Part shown: positions 59,541 to 64,000 of the stretch, piece by piece
How positions within the stretch are numbered: position 1 is the first letter of the stretch
Layout: each line of letters starts with the position of its first letter
DNA from: an uncultured Lachnospiraceae bacterium
GTDB lineage: Bacteria; Bacillota; Clostridia; Lachnospirales; Lachnospiraceae
NCBI GenBank assembly: GCA_910585345.1
Contig: CAJUDS010000005.1
Location: 62,001-126,000 of the forward strand
DNA length: 64,000 nt
Direction: 5' to 3'
Notes under the pieces: model-generated
Seen by the model: the letters and a program-made list of their open reading frames with translations, nothing else
What the model was told of the DNA's origin: nothing
Databases searched by the model: none
Made by a program: the position numbers and the translations under genes

Positions 59541-60879
59541 TTTGCATGAATATCAGAAATACAGTGCTGAATTTATTATTGGGCATCCGATAGCAGCTTT
59601 GTTCCTGGACTGTGGATTAGGCAAAACGATTATTACACTGACGGCATTGGAAGAACTGATGCTGGATAGATTTGAAATCAGAAAGGCTTTGGTTATCTGC
59701 CCATTACGGGTGGGAAGTGTATGGCAAAGCGAAGCACTGAAATGGAGCCATACAAAAAAGCTGTATTTGAGTGTTGCAATCGGTACGGCATCAGAGCGCA
59801 TAGCCGCACTTAGCAGGAGGGCGCAGGTGTATGTTATCAACAGGGAAAATGTGGAGTGGCTTGTCAATGAGAGCGGCATCCCTTTTGATTTTGACATGGT
59901 GGTGATTGATGAACTTTCGTCCTTCAAGTCCCATAAGGCAAAACGGTTCAAGGCTCTGAAAAAAGTGCGCCCGATGGTGCGGCGCATCGTGGGGCTGACC
60001 GGGACGCCTGCACCCAACGGCCTGATCGACCTTTGGGCGGAGATCGGCATCCTCGACATGGGGCAGAGGCTAGGGCGGTTCATCGGCGGTTACCGGGAGC
60101 GGTTCTTCGTGCCGGATAAGCGCAGTCGGGAGATGGTATTTTCCTATAAGCCACGGGAAGGGGCAGAGGATATGATCTATGAACTGATCTCCGACATCTG
60201 CATCAGCATGAAGGCTGTGGATTATCTGGAAATGCCGGAATGCGTCTACAACCGTGTGGAGGTTTCCATGAATGAAAAGGAAATGGCTCTGTATGAGCAG
60301 TTAGAGCGGGATATGCTCCTTCCCTTTGCGGACGGTGACATTGATGCGGTGAATGCGGCGGCATTATCCAATAAACTTTTACAGATGGCGGACGGCGCGG
60401 TCTACGATGAGAACGGGAACGTGAAACACATCCATGACCGGAAGCTGGAAGCACTGGAGGATTTGATCGAGGCGGCGAACGGCAAGCCTGTGTTAATCGC
60501 TTACTGGTATAAGCATGATCTGGAAAGGCTGAAAAAGCACATCGGGGCTGCAGCACTGGACACGGCGGAGGATATGCGGAAATGGAATGCCGGGGAAATC
60601 CCGGTGGCGGCGATCCATCCTGCATCAGCCGGACACGGGCTGAACCTGCAGGCGGGCGGCTCCACGCTGGTGTGGTTCGGGCTGACATGGTCGCTGGAAC
60701 TGTACCAGCAGATGAACGCAAGGCTGTGGCGGCAGGGACAGGAGGAGACGGTTGTGATCCACCATCTGATTTCCAAAGGCACACTGGATGAGAGGGTGAT
60801 GGCGGCATTGGAGAAAAAGGACTGCGGGCAGTCGGCACTTGTGGATGCAGTAAAAGCGAGGATTGGAGGCGTGGAATGA
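59515..60879 (+). CDS. SNF2-family DEAD-box-like helicase
   Basis: The protein has 454 residues; ATG at 59515 after AAGGAGGG. It has Walker A FLDCGLGKTIITL, the DExx-like VVIDELSSFKS, the LTGTPAPNGLIDLWAEI motif and C-terminal helicase motifs (SAGHGLNLQAGGSTLVWFG, MNARLWRQGQEETVVIHHL). It is a short phage SNF2 protein. With VRR-NUC it probably works in replication, recombination or host-DNA processing. Confidence 0.9.
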   Translation: MAGSLSRDDLHEYQKYSAEFIIGHPIAALFLDCGLGKTIITLTALEELMLDRFEIRKALVICPLRVGSVWQSEALKWSHTKKLYLSVAIGTASERIAALSRRAQVYVINRENVEWLVNESGIPFDFDMVVIDELSSFKSHKAKRFKALKKVRPMVRRIVGLTGTPAPNGLIDLWAEIGILDMGQRLGRFIGGYRERFFVPDKRSREMVFSYKPREGAEDMIYELISDICISMKAVDYLEMPECVYNRVEVSMNEKEMALYEQLERDMLLPFADGDIDAVNAAALSNKLLQMADGAVYDENGNVKHIHDRKLEALEDLIEAANGKPVLIAYWYKHDLERLKKHIGAAALDTAEDMRKWNAGEIPVAAIHPASAGHGLNLQAGGSTLVWFGLTWSLELYQQMNARLWRQGQEETVVIHHLISKGTLDERVMAALEKKDCGQSALVDAVKARIGGVE

Positions 60880-61364
60880 AAGCAGGGGAAAATCTGTTTG
60901 ATAAATACCATCAGTGGAAAAAAGACAGGATAACGCTTGCCTTTGAACTGTCGAGGTTTGAAGGTGTTTCCACGGATGAGGTGATAGAGTCCATGTGCCT
61001 TTCCCGTCCGCAGGACGAGCGGGTGCAGACCAGCGGGGTATCCGACAGGACGGGGAAAACGGCAGTCTATTACCGCAAGGTGGCGGAGAGCATGAATGAT
61101 GACTGGTATGATTATACTTTCCGCAAATACCAGTATGTGAAGGAGGAGATAGAATTCTTTGAATATGCGGTCAGCAGGCTGAGCGGGCGGCTGCCCGAAG
61201 TCATCCGGGACATGGTGGTCAACGGGATGCAGTGGAAAGAGGCGGCGGCAAAGTATGCGGTGAGCGAGGCCATGCTGACCAAGTACAGGAGGAAGGCGCT
61301 CTCAGAGCTGGCGGCGCTGTATGAAGGCAGGGCGAAGCATACGGAGGACTACCTTTTAAGCTGA
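60876..61364 (+). CDS. ArpU-like phage late regulator
   Basis: The protein has 162 residues, overlapping the helicase stop by 4 bp. The C-terminal third has a sigma-like HTH (VNGMQWKEAAAKYAVSEAMLTK). The ArpU family is a phage late-gene transcription factor group. Assignment is by this HTH, size and position after the helicase; a structural analogue is possible. It ends the early operon. Confidence 0.75.
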   Translation: MKAGENLFDKYHQWKKDRITLAFELSRFEGVSTDEVIESMCLSRPQDERVQTSGVSDRTGKTAVYYRKVAESMNDDWYDYTFRKYQYVKEEIEFFEYAVSRLSGRLPEVIRDMVVNGMQWKEAAAKYAVSEAMLTKYRRKALSELAALYEGRAKHTEDYLLS

Positions 61365-61456
61365 CAGGTTAAGTAATGGTTAAGTAAGTGTACCGAACTG
61401 GTTTCTTGAAAAGGAAAAAAATATGTGTTATCTTTATGATGCGGAAAAGTGTAGGG

Positions 61457-61555
61457 AGCCCTGTTGGAGAAGCCACGGGGCTTTTTTCATGCCTCCGCAC
61501 AGGGCAGCGGGCTTTATCCTTTCACCGCTGTCCTTTTCTGTTGCGGAAAGGACAG
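61457..61555 (+). other. Two hairpins in the gap before the 61569 gene
   Basis: AGCCC...GGGCTTTTTT (61457-61487) looks like an intrinsic terminator of the early operon. A second stem, CTGTCCTTTTC with GAAAGGACAG (61528-61555), sits just before the next ribosome site. The rest of the 205-bp gap shows nothing else. Confidence 0.6.
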
Positions 61556-61568
61556 AAGGGAGCTAATC

Positions 61569-61772
61569 ATGGATTGTTTTGCAGTGAATGAAGATGGGAA
61601 ATGCACCATACTTGGTGTCGGGAAATGCCAGGGCGGGACCTGCCATTTCCATAAGACGAGGGAAGAACAGGCGCAGTCGCTTGAAAAAGTGAGTGAGAGA
61701 TTACGGAGCCTGCCGGAGTACCAGCAGGAGGCAATCGCTGATAAATATTACGGAGGCGTGAAGAAGAGGTGA
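61569..61772 (+). CDS. Small Cys-containing hypothetical phage protein
   Basis: The protein has 67 residues; ATG at 61569 after GGGAG. MDCFAVNEDGKCTILGVGKC and CHFHKTREEQAQ give four Cys and two His, so metal binding is possible. The C-terminus (YQQEAIADKYYGGVKKR) is helical. No family recognised. It sits alone between the early operon and a minus-strand gene. Confidence 0.6.
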   Translation: MDCFAVNEDGKCTILGVGKCQGGTCHFHKTREEQAQSLEKVSERLRSLPEYQQEAIADKYYGGVKKR

Positions 61773-61817
61773 TGCTTTCCGGGCGGCAGTATTTTTCGAC
61801 ACTGCCGCCCGTCCGCT

Positions 61818-62096
61818 TTATCCGCCGTTCACAAACCGGAAGACGGTAAAGCCGTCCTTAAGGCCCTCGCGGTAATAAAACTCGTTTTCGCGGGCAGCCC
61901 TGCGGAATGCCTCCGTCTGCATCTCCTTTAACAGTTCCCGGTCATCTTCCGGGAGGCTGTCAAGGATACGCCGGAACTGTGCATCCCTTTCCTGCCGCTC
62001 TGCCTTTTCTTCCTCTGTCGGCCCTTTGTTGCTGCGCCGGAAGACAAGGTCCATCCGTTCTATGATGGTCTGGGTGAGGAATTCCCCGTCCGTCAT
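61818..62096 (-). CDS. Hypothetical minus-strand protein
   Basis: The protein has 92 residues. The ATG at 62096 is set by AAAGGAGGTG on the minus strand; a GTG nine bases upstream touches that site. It is acidic and helical (MTDGEFLTQTIIERMDLVFR, EDDRELLKEMQTEAFRRAA), with no domain I recognise. It is the only minus-strand phage gene seen. A regulatory or accessory role is possible. Confidence 0.65.
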   Translation of the reverse strand: MTDGEFLTQTIIERMDLVFRRSNKGPTEEEKAERQERDAQFRRILDSLPEDDRELLKEMQTEAFRRAARENEFYYREGLKDGFTVFRFVNGG

Positions 62097-62283
62097 GGCC
62101 TGCACCTCCTTTCGGGAGACAGTGTAAAACAGGAGGGCGGATCAGCCAATACCAGATAGTGACAAAGAAAACGGCGGTTTTATAAGCACTCTGCTACTTA
62201 GGAAGATAAGCGGAAAACCAGCTTGCTATAAACGGGATTCAGAGTTAAAATGCCCACACCAAAAGAAGAAGGGAGGTTTTAAC

Positions 62284-62703
62284 ATGATGCCGGAAGGCTG
62301 GGAGGAAGCATTGGAGATGGCTGAACGATACCGGGACTATTTTTCGGAGAGGGATGCGGACATTGCGCTTGGCAGGAGTGGCACACATTTCTTTTATGTG
62401 TATGACCGGGAACACGGGTACTTTGAAGTATTCCACACGTTCCGCACTGCGGCGGAGCTGGAGGAACTGATACTTGGTACGCTGGCGGAGGACCTGGAAT
62501 GCATGAACGCTGTTATGGCAGAAAACCTGCACGAGCGGTTTGAAATGACGGACATCAATGATACGCTGGACAATTACGAGCCGCGGTTCCATATGCACAC
62601 ACTTGCGGAGCAGCTAAAGGCTGTGTCGGAGCAGTGTGGACAGTGGGGCGGAATGCTGGCAAAGACCTACAGGGCGCTATGCGGCAGGCTGCCGGAGGAA
62701 TGA
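62284..62703 (+). CDS. Hypothetical phage protein
   Basis: The protein has 139 residues; ATG at 62284 after GGGAGG. A soluble alpha/beta protein: ALEMAERYRDYFSERDADIA, HFFYVYDREHGYFEVFHTFR, helical C-terminus. I do not recognise a family. It lies just before the packaging-type HNH gene. Confidence 0.7.
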   Translation: MMPEGWEEALEMAERYRDYFSERDADIALGRSGTHFFYVYDREHGYFEVFHTFRTAAELEELILGTLAEDLECMNAVMAENLHERFEMTDINDTLDNYEPRFHMHTLAEQLKAVSEQCGQWGGMLAKTYRALCGRLPEE

Positions 62704-62725
62704 AACAGGAAGGAGGCGTGTAGCC

Positions 62726-63079
62726 ATGCCGAGGAAACCGATGAAACCGTGTAAACATCCCGGATGCCCCAAGCTGACAGAGGGGATGTACTGTGAAGAA
62801 CATTTACGGCTGCACGCCGCTGACCGTGCCAGTGCATCCGTCCGGGGATACGATGGCAGGTGGGAGAAAGCACGGACACGTTTTCTGAAAGCACATCCCC
62901 TCTGCGAAGAGTGCAGGAAGCAGGGACGATTGACACGGGCAACCGTGGTTGACCACATCATCCCACACAGAGGGGATGCAAAGCTGTTCTGGGATGAAGC
63001 AAACTGGCAGGCGCTTTGTAAGAGATGCCACGACCACAAAACCATGACGGAGGACCGCTATCAGGAGTTCCATTACTGA
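62726..63079 (+). CDS. HNH endonuclease (packaging-associated type)
   Basis: The protein has 117 residues; ATG at 62726 after AAGGAGG. N-terminal zinc motif (CKHPGCPKLTEGMYCEEH), then the HNH core CEECRKQGRLTRATVVDHII and WQALCKRCHDHKTMTEDR. HNH proteins of this size encoded just before cos and terminase genes help DNA packaging. The gene context downstream supports this, though terminase itself is outside the window. Confidence 0.87.
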   Translation: MPRKPMKPCKHPGCPKLTEGMYCEEHLRLHAADRASASVRGYDGRWEKARTRFLKAHPLCEECRKQGRLTRATVVDHIIPHRGDAKLFWDEANWQALCKRCHDHKTMTEDRYQEFHY

Positions 63080-63146
63080 CGGTTTCCGTGATGGTTCTTT
63101 TCCTTCCATATTCCGACAAGGCACAACATTTCCCGTGGAAATCTGC

Positions 63147-63245
63147 ATGGGGGAGGGGCAAGATTTATCTCTAAAACTGTCGAAAAATATCGACCGCCGC
63201 CCCCTCAAACGCGCGTTTTCGCAAATTCGCACAGGGGGGATAGGA
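63147..63245. other. Candidate cos/packaging site after the HNH gene
   Basis: The stretch GGGGGAGGGGCAAGATTTAT, CTCTAAAACTG, ATCGACCGCCGCC, ACGCGCG and GGGGGG has the look of cos regions of HNH-terminase phages, in the 319-bp gap after the HNH gene. The cut position cannot be read from sequence alone. Confidence 0.4.
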
Positions 63246-63346
63246 AATCGCCCCAAAATCTTACATAAACATTGATTTTTCAAGGCTTTCAGGCACTTTA
63301 GTTTTGCGTGAAAGTACCGAAAAACCCATGTTTTTGGGCTTAAAAA

Positions 63347-63384
63347 CCATCAAAAAACGCTGGTTTTTGGCCCTTTTTTGATGG
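63347..63384 (+). repeat. Hairpin overlapping a ribosome site
   Basis: CCATCAAAAAA pairs with TTTTTTGATGG (63347-63357 with 63374-63384). Its 3' arm abuts the AGGTG of the next gene (ATG at 63398), so it could affect translation. Confidence 0.5.
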
Positions 63385-63397
63385 AGGTGAAGGGAAA

Positions 63398-63820
63398 ATG
63401 ACCGATTTTGAGGCGGCGCAGGTGAAGGAAATGCGCTTAAAGGGCATGGGCTACCGTGCCATAGCGGAGGCGCTGGGGCTTTCCCGCGACATCGTCCGCA
63501 ACCACTGCAAGGCAAATGGGATGGATGGCTATGTGGCGGCCACCATGAAAAACCTGCAGGAGCGGGAGGGGCAGGGCGGCATCTGTATCTGCTGCGGCAG
63601 GGAGACGGCACAGGCAGGGACGGGCAGGCCGAGGAAGTTCTGCTCAGAGAAATGCCGGAGGCAGTGGTGGAAAGCACATCCGCAGGAGGGGAACAGGAAA
63701 GCCATTGTCACAAAGAAATGTGAATGCTGCGGCAGGGAGTTTTCCTTTTACCGGAGCAGGAAACCGAAGTATTGCAGTTACGACTGCTACATCAGGGCAA
63801 GGTTCCGGCAGGATGTGTAA
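63398..63820 (+). CDS. HTH/zinc-ribbon protein
   Basis: The protein has 140 residues. N-terminal HTH of resolvase/terminase type (MRLKGMGYRAIAEALGLSRD) is followed by two cysteine clusters (CICCGRETAQ, FCSEKCRRQWW; CECCGREFSFYRSRKPKYCS). It may bind DNA. It is where a small terminase would be expected, but the zinc clusters are not typical of that, so I leave the role open. Confidence 0.72.
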   Translation: MTDFEAAQVKEMRLKGMGYRAIAEALGLSRDIVRNHCKANGMDGYVAATMKNLQEREGQGGICICCGRETAQAGTGRPRKFCSEKCRRQWWKAHPQEGNRKAIVTKKCECCGREFSFYRSRKPKYCSYDCYIRARFRQDV

Positions 63821-63920
63821 AGTGGACAAATTTTACAGCCGTGGCGGGCGGGATATTCTACTGGATAATTCCGGGCTTTGGAGCTAACATGTCACTACCA
63901 AACGCGAAGGAGGAAACGGC

Positions 63921-64000
63921 ATGAAAAGCAGCGAGATATGGAAGGCGGCGAATGAGAAGCTGGTCTTTGTGGGAGTCCTGTTCACATGGCTGCAGGATGA
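63921..64000 (+). CDS. Start of a gene running out of the window
   Basis: ATG at 63921 after AAGGAGG opens a frame reading MKSSEIWKAANEKLVFVGVL and continuing past the end. No function can be given from 26 residues. The 100 bp before it (63821-63920) hold no supported gene. Confidence 0.6.
   Translation, partial: MKSSEIWKAANEKLVFVGVLFTWLQD

Noticed and set aside
61388..61591. Plus-strand ORF of 67 codons after the ArpU-like gene
   Set aside because: It runs across a terminator-like hairpin, has no good ribosome site and overlaps the better supported gene at 61569.
63724..63924. ORF of 66 codons overlapping the HTH/zinc-ribbon gene
   Set aside because: Most of it is a shadow frame of the 63398 gene; no ribosome site.

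Overview
The window looks like part of the chromosome of a gut Clostridia species, most likely a Lachnospiraceae (Blautia/Roseburia-like). The reasons are strong AGGAGG-type ribosome sites, the whiA-crh gene order, a B12-independent fucose/rhamnose microcompartment, pyruvate-phosphate dikinase, and clostridial-type phage genes. This assignment is inferred from gene content; there is no 16S rRNA or tRNA gene in the window.

Region 1 (1-20.4 kb) holds core genes and sugar uptake. The end of whiA and a crh-like gene lead into a lipid kinase. A lipoprotein gene and an AraC-type regulator follow on the minus strand. fucI is divergent from the AraC gene. A LacI-type regulator precedes a kinase / polyol dehydrogenase / aldo-keto reductase / class II aldolase operon whose substrate is unknown. 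Palindromic GAAACGTTTC-type operators sit at the fucI, kinase and aldolase promoters. A ribose/fucose-type ABC transporter, fucU and a rhamnulokinase/fuculokinase-family kinase come next. A ParA-like ATPase with a small lysine/alanine-rich partner then resembles the McdAB microcompartment-positioning pair.

Region 2 (20.5-33.9 kb) is a complete glycyl-radical propanediol microcompartment locus. It carries shell proteins of the BMC-H, BMC-T, BMC-P and EutS/PduU types. It also encodes a fuculose-phosphate aldolase, CoA-acylating aldehyde dehydrogenase, alcohol dehydrogenase, PduL phosphotransacylase, PduS-like flavoprotein, DeoR regulator, glycyl-radical diol dehydratase and its activase. Together with region 1 it would take L-fucose to DHAP and lactaldehyde, then to 1,2-propanediol, propionaldehyde, propionyl-CoA/propionyl-phosphate and propanol. 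No propionate kinase is seen. PPDK (34.0-36.6 kb) follows.

Region 3 (36.6-48.4 kb) is accessory. It starts with a 20-bp-periodic repeat array, then XRE-cupin, MBL-fold, MerR and SDR genes. A LytTR/GHKL two-component system leads a cluster of small unknown proteins. Four of these are preceded, 29-36 nt before the start codon, by a 55-nt two-hairpin element whose stems covary between copies. This is one of the two most unusual things in the window.

Region 4 (48.4-64 kb) is the early/replication part of a prophage: zinc-ribbon genes, a sigma-like protein, DUF2800 and DUF2815 proteins, DNA polymerase, VapE-type primase-helicase, VRR-NUC, SNF2 helicase, an ArpU-like regulator and an HNH/cos-like region. 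The polymerase is interrupted at motif B by an intein. A zinc-finger/HNH-like endonuclease gene is nested inside that intein in a different reading frame, while the intein frame itself stays open. This is the other standout. Integrase and structural genes are not in the window, so the element's limits are not defined.
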